From JACCTU01 sp963809175 (lineage in GTDB: Bacteria > Actinomycetota > Thermoleophilia > Gaiellales > Gaiellaceae), in NCBI GenBank assembly GCA_963809175.1, contig CAWEIK010000001.1, positions 1,116,001 to 1,180,000 of the forward strand: a stretch of 64,000 bases of DNA, in the 5' to 3' direction. Positions 44,069 to 52,683 of the stretch are shown piece after piece. The notes under the pieces were generated by a model that saw only the letters and a list, made by a program, of their open reading frames with translations, did not search any database and was not told the DNA's origin. The position numbers and the translations under genes are program-made. Position 1 is the stretch's first letter; each line of letters begins with the position of its first letter.

Positions 44069-45463
44069 TCAGCGCTTCATGCGAGCGCCGGCCTCCGCGA
44101 GCACGTCGCCGAGAATCCCCACCATCTCGTCGAACTGCTCCTGCCGCGCGACGAGCGGCGGCGAGATCTGGATCACCGGGTCGCCGCGGTCGTCTGACCT
44201 GCAGATCAGGCCGCGCTCGAACAGCGCACTCGAGAGGTAGCCGCGCAGCAGCGACTCGCACTCCTCCTCGCTGAAGGTCTCGCGCGTCTCCTTGTCCTTG
44301 ACGAGCTCGAGCGCGTAGAAGAAGCCCGTCCCGCGCAGGTCGCCGACGATCGGCAGCTCGAGCAGCTGCGCGAGGGTCGAGCGGAACGCAGCCTCGTGCT
44401 CGCGCACGCCCTCGACGATCTGGTCGCGCTTCATGATCTCGATGTTCTTGAGCGCGATCGCGGACATCACCGGATGTCCCCCGAACGTGATCCCGTGCAT
44501 GTAGGCCGACGAGCCTTCCAGGAACGGCTCCATCACCTTGTCGCTCGCGATCATGGCCCCGATCGCCGCGTACGAGGACGAAAGGCCTTTCGCGCAGCAG
44601 ACGATGTCCGGGTTGATGTCGTAGCGCGCCGAGCCGAACCAGTCGCCGACGCGGCCGAAGGCGGTGATCACTTCGTCCGCGCTCAGCAGGATGTCGTAGC
44701 GGTCGCAGAGCTCGCGGACGCCCCGCCAGTACCCCGCCGGCGGCGTGAACGCGCCGCCTGCGTTCTGCACCGGCTCCATGTGCACGAGGCACACGGTCTC
44801 CGGGCCCATCTCCTGGATCGTCTGCTCGAGCTCGTCGAGCAGGAACCGCGTGAACTCCTCCTCCGTCTCTTCCGGGGGGCGGTGGTAGCGGTTCGTGTTG
44901 CTGACGTGGCGCACCTCGGGGACGAGCGGCTCGAACGGCTCGCGCAGCGCCTCGATCCCGTTGATCGAGAGCGCGCCCATCGTCGTCCCGTGGTAGGCGA
45001 CGTCCCGCGCGATCGCCTTGTACTTGCCGTGCTTGCCGTCGCGCGCGACGTAGTGCTGCCGCGCGAGCTTCCACGCCGACTCGACGGCTTCCGACCCGCC
45101 CGAGACGAAGAAGACGCGGTTGAGGTCGCCCGGCGCCAGGTCGGCCACCGTCTGCGCGAGCTCGATCGCGCGCGGGTGCGCATACGACCAGTTCGTGTAG
45201 AACGGCAGCTCGCGCATCTGCTCGAGCGCGGCCTGGCCGATCTCCTCGCCGTAGCCGTAGCCGATGTTGACCGAGAACAGGCCGGCGAGCGCGTCGAGGT
45301 AGCGGCGCCCCTTGGAGTCCTCGAGGTAGCAGCCGTCGCCGCGGACGATGATCGGCACCTCCGCCTCGCTGTACCCGCCCATGCGCGTGAAGTGGAGCCA
45401 CAGGTGATCGCGAGCAGCCTTTTGCAGCTCGTCGTGCGAGAGGCCGGTGACGGGCGCGCTCAT
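44069..45463 (-). CDS. Class III aminotransferase (putrescine- or omega-amino acid:pyruvate type)
   Basis: 464 residues. PLP motifs: F-V-S-G-G-S-E-A-V-E-S-A-W-K, A-Y-H-G-T-T-M-G-A, L-L-S-A-D-E-V-I-T-A-F-G-R (Asp to PLP N1) and C-A-K-G-L-S-S-S-Y with the Schiff-base lysine. The sequence follows the SpuC/beta-alanine:pyruvate branch. ATG 45463 has an AAAGGGA site and overlaps potC by ATGA. As the last gene of a Pot operon it probably deaminates imported putrescine to 4-aminobutanal, which the aldehyde dehydrogenase at 49.4-50.9 kb would oxidise. Confidence 0.92.
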   Translation of the reverse strand: MSAPVTGLSHDELQKAARDHLWLHFTRMGGYSEAEVPIIVRGDGCYLEDSKGRRYLDALAGLFSVNIGYGYGEEIGQAALEQMRELPFYTNWSYAHPRAIELAQTVADLAPGDLNRVFFVSGGSEAVESAWKLARQHYVARDGKHGKYKAIARDVAYHGTTMGALSINGIEALREPFEPLVPEVRHVSNTNRYHRPPEETEEEFTRFLLDELEQTIQEMGPETVCLVHMEPVQNAGGAFTPPAGYWRGVRELCDRYDILLSADEVITAFGRVGDWFGSARYDINPDIVCCAKGLSSSYAAIGAMIASDKVMEPFLEGSSAYMHGITFGGHPVMSAIALKNIEIMKRDQIVEGVREHEAAFRSTLAQLLELPIVGDLRGTGFFYALELVKDKETRETFSEEECESLLRGYLSSALFERGLICRSDDRGDPVIQISPPLVARQEQFDEMVGILGDVLAEAGARMKR

Positions 45464-46296
45464 GTGGATCCCTTTCGTCGCTGGAATAGGACGTTGGCGA
45501 GCATCAGACCGAGGGCGACGACGAAGATCATCGTCCCGATCACGTTCACCTGCGGAGGTGCGCCGACGCGAGCAGCGCCCCAGACGAAGAGCGGGAACGT
45601 CACCTCCGAGCCGGAGTTGAAGTACGTGATCACGAAGTCGTCGATCGACAGCGCGAACGTCAGCAGCGCGCCGGCGAGGATCGCAGGCGCGATCAGCGGC
45701 AGCGTCACCTTGCGGAAGGTCGTCCATTCGTTCGCGCCGAGGTCCATCGCGGCCTCTTCCAGGTGCCTGTCGAAGCCGACGAGTCGCGCCTTCACCGTGA
45801 CGACGACGAACGAGATGTTGAACATGATGTGGGCGATCAGGATCGTCAGGAACCCCGTGGCGAACTGCAGGGTGAGAAACAGTGTGAGCAGGGACGCGCC
45901 GAGCACGATCTCGGGCGCCGCCATCGGCAGGAAGATCAGGAAGTTCGTCGCCGACCGGCCGCGGAACCCGTAGCGCACGAGCGCGAGCGCGATCAACGTG
46001 CCGAGGGTGGTCGCGACGAGGCTCGAGAGCGCCGCGATCTGAAGCGACAGGCTCATCGCGCCCGTGAGGCCCGGGACCCCGTCCCAGTTGCGCCAGTTGT
46101 CGAGCGTGAAGCCCTGCCAGGTGTAGTTGAAGCGGCCCGCGGGGTCGTTGAAGGAGAACGCGATCACGACCGCGATCGGCAGCAGGAGGTACGTGAAGGC
46201 GAGCACGGCATAGACCGTCAGGACATGCCTCCGGACCAGGTCCCAGGACCTGGCCAGCAGGGACGGACGCGGTGGAGCGGCGGCGTACGTGGTCAT
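45460..46296 (-). CDS. potC: Polyamine ABC transporter permease (PotC type, system 1)
   Basis: 278 residues, six transmembrane helices. The cytoplasmic EAA loop reads E-E-A-A-M-D-L-G-A-N-E-W-T-T-F-R-K-V-T-L-P, contacting the ATPase. ATG 46296 overlaps the potB stop (ATGA). It pairs with PotB to form the channel for putrescine or spermidine import. Confidence 0.93.
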   Translation of the reverse strand: MTTYAAAPPRPSLLARSWDLVRRHVLTVYAVLAFTYLLLPIAVVIAFSFNDPAGRFNYTWQGFTLDNWRNWDGVPGLTGAMSLSLQIAALSSLVATTLGTLIALALVRYGFRGRSATNFLIFLPMAAPEIVLGASLLTLFLTLQFATGFLTILIAHIMFNISFVVVTVKARLVGFDRHLEEAAMDLGANEWTTFRKVTLPLIAPAILAGALLTFALSIDDFVITYFNSGSEVTFPLFVWGAARVGAPPQVNVIGTMIFVVALGLMLANVLFQRRKGST

Positions 46297-47150
46297 CCGG
46301 TCAGCCGCTCCGACCCGAGCACGCGCGCGTAGAGGATGACGCCGATCAGGATCGTCGCCATCAGCACGAACGAGAGCGCCGCTGCTGCGGGGTAGTCGAT
46401 CAGCTCGAGGAACTTCGACTGGATCACGTTCCCGATCATGTGCTGCCTTGGCGTTCCGAGCAGCTGGGCGTTGATGAAGTCACCGGCCGCGGGGATGAAC
46501 GTGAGCAGCGTGCCCGCGAACACTCCGGGCAGCGAGAGCGGCAGCGTCACGCGCAGGAACGCCTGCAGCTTGCTCGAGTAGAGGTCCTGCGCGGCTTCGA
46601 TCAGACGTGGGTCGATCTGCTCGAGCGCCACGTAGAGCGGCAGCGCCATGAACGGCAGGAAGTTGTAGGTGATCCCCGCGACGACGGCGGTCGACGTGGC
46701 GAGCAGGCGTCCGTCCTCGCCGAGCAGATGCAGTGCGCGGAGCGTGTCGACGACGAACCCGTTGTCCGAGAGGATCGACTGCCAGGCAAGCGTCCGGATC
46801 AGATAGGTGACGAAGAAGGGCGCGATGATCGCGAGCAGCAGCAGGTTCTTCCAGCGTCCGCCGCGGAACGCGATCCAGTACGCGAGCGGGTAGCTGACGA
46901 GCAGCGCGATCACCGTCGCGAGCCCCGCATAGACGAACGAGCGGATCAGGTGCTCGTGGTAGGTCGAGATCGCCTCGCGGTAGTTCTCCCAGGCCCAGGT
47001 GAACTCGTAGCCGAAGTCGAACGAGCCCGACTGCAGCGACTGGTACCCGAGGAAGCCGAGCGGCGCGATGAAGAAGACCGCGAGCCACGCGAGCCCGGGA
47101 GCGAGCAGCAGGTAGGGCGTGAGGCCCCGGTGACGATGGAAGAAGCTCAT
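46293..47150 (-). CDS. potB: Polyamine ABC transporter permease (PotB type, system 1)
   Basis: 285 residues, six transmembrane helices starting at about 11-31. EAA loop I-E-A-A-Q-D-L-Y-S-S-K-L-Q-A-F-L-R-V-T-L-P. ATG 47150 follows the potD stop with no gap. Works with PotC (45460), PotD (47151) and PotA (48320). Confidence 0.93.
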   Translation of the reverse strand: MSFFHRHRGLTPYLLLAPGLAWLAVFFIAPLGFLGYQSLQSGSFDFGYEFTWAWENYREAISTYHEHLIRSFVYAGLATVIALLVSYPLAYWIAFRGGRWKNLLLLAIIAPFFVTYLIRTLAWQSILSDNGFVVDTLRALHLLGEDGRLLATSTAVVAGITYNFLPFMALPLYVALEQIDPRLIEAAQDLYSSKLQAFLRVTLPLSLPGVFAGTLLTFIPAAGDFINAQLLGTPRQHMIGNVIQSKFLELIDYPAAAALSFVLMATILIGVILYARVLGSERLTG

Positions 47151-48323
47151 CTACGACCCGATCAGCGTCTGCCACCTCTCGAGGTAGTCCTGGTTCGTCA
47201 GCGCCTTGCTGTCGAAGATCGCGACCTTCGCGAGCGTTGCGTCGTCGGGGAAGATCAGCGGGTTGTCCGCGAGTTCCGGGTCGAGCTTCGCGGCCTCTTC
47301 CTTCGCGCCCTTCACCGGCGTCACGTAGTTCACGTACGCGGCGATCTTTGCGGCCACCGCGGGGTCGTAGACGAAGTTCATGTACGTCGAGGCAGTGAAG
47401 ACGTCGCCGCCCTTCGGGATCAGCATGTTGTCGGTCCAGATGTCGCCGCCGGACTCGGGGAGGTTCCAGACGAGGTTCGCGTTGTCGGCGGAGAGCTGGA
47501 CGACGTCGCCGGACCACGACATCGCCGCTGCAAGGTCGCCCTTCGCGAGCGGCCCCGAGTAGTCGTTGCCGGTGAACTGCCTGATCTGGCCGCTGTCGAC
47601 CGCTTTCTGGATCCGGTCGTACGCGCGATCGAAGGATGCGTCGTCGACACTCGTCGGGTCGTCGCCGTTGGCGAGCATCACGAGCGACATCGCATCGGCC
47701 ATCTCGTTGAGGAACGTCACCTTCCCCTTCAGGCTCGGGTCCTCCAGCATCGCGTCCATCGTCGTGACGGGCTTGCCGCCGGTGAGCTTCGTGTTGGTCG
47801 CGATCCCCGTCATGCCGGACTGCCACGGCATCGAGTACTCGCGGCTGGGGTCGAAGCTCGGCTCGCGGAGCGCGTCCTGGAGGTTGCCGAAGTTCGGGAT
47901 CGCGCTCTTGTCGAGCTTCTCGGCCCAGCCCTTGTCGATCAGCAAGCCGGGGAAGCGCGAGTTGTCGGTGAGCACGACGATGTCGCGGTCGATCGACTGG
48001 CCCTGCGAGAGCGGCCGCTGGATCTTTCCGAAGTACGACGCGTTGTCGTTGATGTCCTCGAAGTACTCGACCTTCGTCCCGGTCTGCTGCTGGAACTCGT
48101 CGAGCGTCGGGTGCTTCTTCGTCTTCTCGTCGATGTCGATGTAGAGCGTCCAGTTCGAGAACCGGAGCGTCTTCGCAAGTGTTTTCGTGCCGCCTGTGGT
48201 CGTGCCCGACGCCTCTTCGTCGTCGCCGCCGCAGGCGGCCAGGAACGACGTCGGCAGTGCGATGACGACTCCGGCCGCGGCGCCGCGGCGCAGCAGCTCG
48301 ACTCTGGTGAACGACTGGCTCAT
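47151..48323 (-). CDS. potD: Polyamine-binding lipoprotein (PotD type, system 1)
   Basis: 390 residues. A twin-Arg-containing leader (R-V-E-L-L-R-R) and lipobox L-A-A-C near residue 31 mark a lipoprotein. The mature part has the PotD-like W-T-L-Y-I-D, F-E-D-I-N-D-N and D-I-V-V-L-T-D-N-S segments and a tail E-R-W-Q-T-L-I-G. ATG 48323 overlaps potA by ATGA. It captures putrescine/spermidine outside the membrane for the PotBC channel. It shares little sequence with the second PotD at 52.7 kb, so substrates may differ. Confidence 0.92.
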   Translation of the reverse strand: MSQSFTRVELLRRGAAAGVVIALPTSFLAACGGDDEEASGTTTGGTKTLAKTLRFSNWTLYIDIDEKTKKHPTLDEFQQQTGTKVEYFEDINDNASYFGKIQRPLSQGQSIDRDIVVLTDNSRFPGLLIDKGWAEKLDKSAIPNFGNLQDALREPSFDPSREYSMPWQSGMTGIATNTKLTGGKPVTTMDAMLEDPSLKGKVTFLNEMADAMSLVMLANGDDPTSVDDASFDRAYDRIQKAVDSGQIRQFTGNDYSGPLAKGDLAAAMSWSGDVVQLSADNANLVWNLPESGGDIWTDNMLIPKGGDVFTASTYMNFVYDPAVAAKIAAYVNYVTPVKGAKEEAAKLDPELADNPLIFPDDATLAKVAIFDSKALTNQDYLERWQTLIGS

Positions 48324-49420
48324 GTGGTTGCCTCCTCGACGACGAATGTGCTGTCCGGGTCCCAGCTGACGGTGACGGGGTCTCCTTTGACAGCCGAACC
48401 CGACGACTGCACGAAGACGGTGAGCTTTCCTGCGGTGGTGTCGACGACGTACTGCGTCGCCACGCCGATGTACGCACGCTCGGCGACGGTGCCCTTGATC
48501 ACGTTCGCGCCGGTCGCGTCGAGCCGGAGCTGCTCCGGCCGCACGCCGATCCGCACGCGCGTCCCGGCGATCGGGAGCTCGGCGCCGACGCGGAGCTCGC
48601 CGACGTTGTCGACGCGCACCGAGCCGGCGGTCGTGACGGTGCCGTCGAGCAGGTTCGAGACGCCGAGGAACCCGGCGACGAAGCCGGTGCGCGGCCGCTC
48701 GTAGAGGTCGGTTGGGGAACCGAGCTGCTCGATCCGGCCCTTGTGCATGACCGCGATCGAGTCGGCCATCGTCATCGCCTCCTCCTGGTCGTGCGTGACG
48801 TGGACGAACGTGAGACCCATTTCACTCTGGATGCGTTTCAGCTCGAGCTGCATCTGCTTGCGGAGCTTCAGGTCGAGCGCGCCGAGCGGCTCGTCGAGCA
48901 GCAGCACCTTCGGGCTGTTCACGAGCGCCCGCGCGAGCGCGACGCGCTGCTGCTGCCCGCCTGACAGCTGGTTCGGCTTGCGCTCGTCGAACCCCTCGAG
49001 CCCGACGATGCGCAGGATCTCGTGCGCGCGTCCCTGGAGTTGCGGCTTCGGCACCTTCTTCCGCCGCAGCCCGAAGGCGACGTTCTCGAACACGTTCAGG
49101 TGTGGGAAGAGCGCGTAGCTCTGGAAAACCGTGTTGACCTCGCGCTTGTAGGGCGGCACCCCCGTCACGGGCTTGCCGCCGACCTCGATCGTCCCGGCGT
49201 CAGGCTCCTCGAAGCCGCCGATCATCCGCAGCGTCGTCGTCTTGCCGCAACCCGACGGCCCGAGCAGCGCGAAGAACGAGCCCGACGGAATCTCCAGCGT
49301 GAGGTCGTTGACCGCGAGCACGTCGCCGAACTTCTTGGTGACGTTCTCGAGGCCGACGGCTCCTGCCGACGCAGCTACGTCTGCCTGCTGAAAATGCGCA
49401 GCATTTTCGGCAGCAATCAC
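48320..49420 (-). CDS. potA: Polyamine ABC transporter ATPase (PotA type, system 1)
   Basis: 366 residues. Walker A G-P-S-G-C-G-K-T-T, signature L-S-G-G-Q-Q-Q-R, Walker B V-L-L-L-D-E-P-L-G-A-L-D, then a TOBE regulatory domain (about 280-360). GTG 49420 overlaps the aldehyde dehydrogenase stop (GTGA). The first 17 residues (I-A-A-E-N-A-A-H-F-Q-Q...) precede the usual PotA start and are encoded largely by a 29-bp palindrome, an odd N-terminal extension. Confidence 0.93.
   Translation of the reverse strand: MIAAENAAHFQQADVAASAGAVGLENVTKKFGDVLAVNDLTLEIPSGSFFALLGPSGCGKTTTLRMIGGFEEPDAGTIEVGGKPVTGVPPYKREVNTVFQSYALFPHLNVFENVAFGLRRKKVPKPQLQGRAHEILRIVGLEGFDERKPNQLSGGQQQRVALARALVNSPKVLLLDEPLGALDLKLRKQMQLELKRIQSEMGLTFVHVTHDQEEAMTMADSIAVMHKGRIEQLGSPTDLYERPRTGFVAGFLGVSNLLDGTVTTAGSVRVDNVGELRVGAELPIAGTRVRIGVRPEQLRLDATGANVIKGTVAERAYIGVATQYVVDTTAGKLTVFVQSSGSAVKGDPVTVSWDPDSTFVVEEATT
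49385..49413. repeat. AT-rich 29-bp palindrome inside the 5-prime end of potA
   Basis: Arms GAAAATGC (49390-49397) and GCATTTTC (49401-49408) are perfect; extending outward gives 13-nt arms (49385-49397 and 49401-49413) with one mismatch and a 3-nt loop. Its low GC stands out from the flanks. It encodes the extra N-terminal residues of PotA. Confidence 0.6.
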
Positions 49421-50856
49421 GAGAGCTTGATGGCGACGTGCTTGATGCGCGTGTACTCCTCCATCGAGTACAGCGACATGTCCTTGCCGTAGCCCGACTC
49501 CTTGAAGCCGCCGTGCGGCATCTCCGAGGCGAGCGGGAAGAGGTGCTCGTTGACCCAGACGGTGCCGAACTCGAGCTTCTTCGCAGCGCTCAGGGCACGG
49601 CCGACGTCGCGCGAGAAGACCGACGCCGCGAGCCCGTAGCGCGTGTCGTTCGCCATCGCGATCGCCTCGTCGTCGCTCGAGAACCGCTGCATCGAGACGA
49701 CCGGCCCGAAGACTTCTCGCTGCACGATCTCGGAGTCCTGCGTCACGTCCGCGACGATCGTCGGCTTGACGAAGAACCCACGGTCGCCGATCGCTGCGCC
49801 GCCGGTCACGACGGTCGCCTTGCCGTCGAGCCGCTCGAGGAAGCCGAGCACGCGCTCCTGCTGCTCCTTCGAGATCACGGGGCCCATGTCGACGTCGTCG
49901 CCGTCGGCCGGGTCGCCGACCTTCATCGCCTCGACGACGCTCTTCGTCTGCTCGAGCACGTCGTCGTAGATCGCGTCGCTGACCAGAATCCTGGACGAAG
50001 CGGTGCAGTCCTGGCCGGAGTTCCAGAAGCCGCCGATCTTGATCGCCTCGGCGACCTGCTCCGGGTCGGCGTCGTCGAGCACGACCATCGGCGCCTTGCC
50101 GCCGAGCTCGAGATGGACGCGCTTGAGCGTGTCGCTGGCGTTTCGCGCGATCAGCTTCCCGGTCTCGACGTCGCCGGTGAGCGACACGAGCCGGATGTCC
50201 GGGTGGCGGACGAGCCGGTCGCCGACGGGGAGGCCGTCGCCGGTCACGACCTGCAGCACGCCCGGCGGCAGGAACTCCTGCGCGAGCTCGACGAAGCGGA
50301 GCGTCGTCAGCGGCGTCTGCTCGGCCGGCTTCAGGATCTGGACGTTCCCGGCGGCGAGCGCGGGGCCGAGCTTCCAGACGCCCATCATCAGCGGGTAGTT
50401 CCAGGGCGTGATCCCGGCCACGATCCCGAGCGGTTCGCGGCGGGTCACCGACGTGTAGCCCTCGACGTACTCGGCGGCTGCCTTGCCCTCGAGCGTGCGG
50501 GCGGCGCCGGCGAAGAAGCGGAGGTTGTCGGCGGAGAACGGCATCTCGTCGCCGACGATCGACATCGGCTTGCCGACGTTCAGCGACTCGAGCTTCGCGA
50601 GCTCGTCCGCGTTGTCGTCGATCACGTCGGCGAGCTTCAGGAGCAACTCCATCCGGTCCTTCGGCGTCTTCTCGAGCCAGTCGGACAATGCGGCCTTGGC
50701 CGCCGCGACGGCCCGGTCGACGTCGGCCTCGGTCGAACGCTGGACCTCGGCGATCACCTCGCCGGTCGAGGGGTTCAGGACCTCCATCGTCCCGCCCTCG
50801 GACTCGACCCACTCGCCCCCGATGAAGTTCTTGTGCTGCTGGACGGTCACGCTCAT
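49417..50856 (-). CDS. NAD-dependent aldehyde dehydrogenase (gamma-aminobutyraldehyde/betaine-aldehyde type)
   Basis: 479 residues, full length. Motifs: T-P-W-N-Y-P, L-K-P-A-E-Q-T-P, the general base in L-E-L-G-G-K, the catalytic Cys in N-S-G-Q-D-C-T-A and E-V-F-G-P-V. G-Q-D-C-T-A with the T-V-W-V-N-E-H-L-F-P tail fits the PatD/PuuC group that oxidises 4-aminobutanal to GABA. ATG 50856 has a GGAGGGGG site. First gene of a minus-strand operon with potA, potD, potB, potC and an aminotransferase, so the whole unit imports and oxidises putrescine. Confidence 0.93.
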   Translation of the reverse strand: MSVTVQQHKNFIGGEWVESEGGTMEVLNPSTGEVIAEVQRSTEADVDRAVAAAKAALSDWLEKTPKDRMELLLKLADVIDDNADELAKLESLNVGKPMSIVGDEMPFSADNLRFFAGAARTLEGKAAAEYVEGYTSVTRREPLGIVAGITPWNYPLMMGVWKLGPALAAGNVQILKPAEQTPLTTLRFVELAQEFLPPGVLQVVTGDGLPVGDRLVRHPDIRLVSLTGDVETGKLIARNASDTLKRVHLELGGKAPMVVLDDADPEQVAEAIKIGGFWNSGQDCTASSRILVSDAIYDDVLEQTKSVVEAMKVGDPADGDDVDMGPVISKEQQERVLGFLERLDGKATVVTGGAAIGDRGFFVKPTIVADVTQDSEIVQREVFGPVVSMQRFSSDDEAIAMANDTRYGLAASVFSRDVGRALSAAKKLEFGTVWVNEHLFPLASEMPHGGFKESGYGKDMSLYSMEEYTRIKHVAIKLS

Positions 50857-50896
50857 GAGCTCAGGCCCCCTCCACAGATTTCACGCCGCGGTGTCG

Positions 50897-50926
50897 AGCC
50901 TACCGCCGTCAGAAGGCGAGCGACAA
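50897..50926 (-). promoter_or_regulatory. Promoter of the aldehyde dehydrogenase-pot operon 1
   Basis: Minus strand: -35 TTGTCG (50926 down to 50921), 18-bp spacer, -10 TAGGCT (50902 down to 50897). It leaves a leader of about 35 nt with a GGAGGGGG ribosome site before ATG 50856. Confidence 0.55.
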
Positions 50927-50948
50927 GGGATCGATTTGGACGCCATGG

Positions 50949-51779
50949 CTAACGCGCTCCCGCCGCCTGCGCTCCACCGGCCGTCGGGGCGACCGCTCCC
51001 GTGTCCCGCGTCAGCCGCGTCGCCAGGTAGACGGGGATCGTCGAGAGCAGGATCAGGAAGACGGCGACGACGTTCACGACCGGCAGCTGGTTCGGCCGCG
51101 AGAGGTTGCTCAGGATCCAGATCGGAAGCGTTTGCTCGGGCCCGGCGGTGAACGTCGTCACGATCACCTCGTCGAAGGAGAGCGCGAAGGCGAGCAAGGC
51201 CCCTGCGAGGAGCGCCGAGCGCAGCTGCGGGAACGTCACGTAGCGGAAGGTCTGCCAGGTGTCGGCGCCGAGGTCGGCTGAGGCCTCCTCGAGGTGCTGC
51301 GACGTTCGCCGCAGGCGCGCGACGGCGTTGTTGTAGACGACGACGATGCAGAAGGTCGCGTGCCCGACGACGATCGTCAGGAGCCCGAGCGGGATCTCCG
51401 TCGTGTTGAAGGTCGCGTTCAACGCCATCCCGGTCACGATCCCGGGCAGCGCGATCGGGAGGATCACGAGGAACGAGATCGTCTCCCGTCCGAAGAAGCG
51501 ATAGCGCGCGACCGCGAGCGAGGCCAGCGTCCCGAGGATGACCGCGAGGATCGTCGCGCCGAGCGCAGCCTTGAGCGACAGCATGAGTGCGTCCCGGGCG
51601 CCCGGGTTGTGCAGCGCGCGATCGAACCACTCGAGCGTCAGGCCGTCGATCGGCCACGCCTGGATCCGGCTCTCGTTGAAGGCGTAGAGCGCGATCACGA
51701 CGATCGGCGTGTAGACGAAGACGAGCGTCACCGCGGTGCCGGCACGCAGGAGCCACTTGGCGACAGGCCCGAGAGTCAC
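50949..51779 (-). CDS. potC: Polyamine ABC transporter permease (PotC type, system 2)
   Basis: 276 residues, six transmembrane helices. EAA loop E-E-A-S-A-D-L-G-A-D-T-W-Q-T-F-R-Y-V-T-F-P. GTG 51779 overlaps potB2 (GTGA). Paralogous but clearly divergent from system 1. Ala/Gly-rich C-terminal tail of about 15 residues. Confidence 0.92.
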   Translation of the reverse strand: MTLGPVAKWLLRAGTAVTLVFVYTPIVVIALYAFNESRIQAWPIDGLTLEWFDRALHNPGARDALMLSLKAALGATILAVILGTLASLAVARYRFFGRETISFLVILPIALPGIVTGMALNATFNTTEIPLGLLTIVVGHATFCIVVVYNNAVARLRRTSQHLEEASADLGADTWQTFRYVTFPQLRSALLAGALLAFALSFDEVIVTTFTAGPEQTLPIWILSNLSRPNQLPVVNVVAVFLILLSTIPVYLATRLTRDTGAVAPTAGGAQAAGAR

Positions 51780-52591
51780 AGCTCGTTGAACGCTCCTGCC
51801 CGACGCGCGAGCAGCAGGTACACGATCATCACGACGATCGGCACCATCGCGAACGCGGCGGCGAGCGGCAGGTTGTTCGCGACCCCGACGTTCGCGTAGA
51901 CGACGTTGCCGATGAACTGGTTCCCCGCCATCACGATCTGCGGCACGATGAAGTCCCCGAGCGTGAGCGCGAACGTGAAGATCGAACCGGCGACGAGTGC
52001 CGGAAACGCGAGCGGCAGGATCACGCGGCGGAACGTGCGGCCCGCCTTGCCGCCGAGGTCGGAGGACGCTTCGAGCAGCGAGTCCGGGATCCGCTCGAGC
52101 CCCGCGTAGAGCGGCAGGATCATGTACGGGAGCCAGAGGTACGAGAAGACGATCACGCCGGCGACGTTGCCGAAGCCCGGCCCCGTCAGCCCGAGCGGTT
52201 CGAGCAGCCAGTTCAGCGGGCCGTTGCCCTGGAGGATGATCCGCCAGGCGTAGACCTTCACCAGGTAGCTCGCCCAGAGCGGCATCAGGATCGCCACGAC
52301 GAGCAGGCCCTTCATGCGCGGCGAGGCGACCTTCGCCATGTAGAAGGCGATCGGGAACGCGAGCACGATGTCGATCAGCGTCACCGCCGCCGCGATCGCG
52401 ATCGTGCGCACCGCGATGTCGCGGTAGACCGGGCTGTTCCAGAGCGTCTCGAAGTTCGAGAAGCTGTAGTCGTGGATCACCTCGGCGGTGAACGGGTCGA
52501 GGCGCCAGAACGCCGCGACGAAGAGCACGACCAGCGACCCGAGGTAGGCGACCACGAGCCAGCCGACCGGCGCCGCGAGCAGCGCCGACAC
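51776..52591 (-). CDS. potB: Polyamine ABC transporter permease (PotB type, system 2)
   Basis: 271 residues from GTG 52591. The frame is open a further 32 codons upstream to the potD2 stop, but there is no start codon there and a 15-bp hairpin (52626-52659) fills that stretch, so GTG 52591 is preferred. Six transmembrane helices; EAA loop L-E-A-S-S-D-L-G-G-K-A-G-R-T-F-R-R-V-I-L-P. Pairs with PotC (50949). Confidence 0.88.
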   Translation of the reverse strand: MSALLAAPVGWLVVAYLGSLVVLFVAAFWRLDPFTAEVIHDYSFSNFETLWNSPVYRDIAVRTIAIAAAVTLIDIVLAFPIAFYMAKVASPRMKGLLVVAILMPLWASYLVKVYAWRIILQGNGPLNWLLEPLGLTGPGFGNVAGVIVFSYLWLPYMILPLYAGLERIPDSLLEASSDLGGKAGRTFRRVILPLAFPALVAGSIFTFALTLGDFIVPQIVMAGNQFIGNVVYANVGVANNLPLAAAFAMVPIVVMIVYLLLARRAGAFNEL

Positions 52592-52625
52592 GCGCAGCCA
52601 CGGTCGACGTGAGAGGAACGTCGAA

Positions 52626-52659
52626 AGCCGACGCCCCGGGCCTCCCCGGGGCGTCGGCT
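52626..52659 (-). terminator. 15-bp stem-loop between potD2 and potB2
   Basis: A perfect 15-bp GC-rich stem (52626-52640 with 52645-52659) with a 4-nt loop, followed on the minus strand by TTTC, 25 nt after the potD2 stop. A partial terminator or mRNA-stabilising hairpin that would raise binding-protein over permease expression, as in other importer operons. Confidence 0.7.
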
Positions 52660-52683
52660 CGACAGCGGTAGCGGTGCTGTCCG

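Noticed and set aside
44396..45973. A 525-codon plus-strand frame antisense to the aminotransferase
   Set aside because: No domain-like sequence, and the opposite strand encodes an intact PLP enzyme.
46272..48704. An 810-codon plus-strand frame antisense to potB-potD
   Set aside because: Composition is Arg/Val/Glu-rich typical of antisense frames in GC-rich genes; the minus-strand genes are family members with intact motifs.
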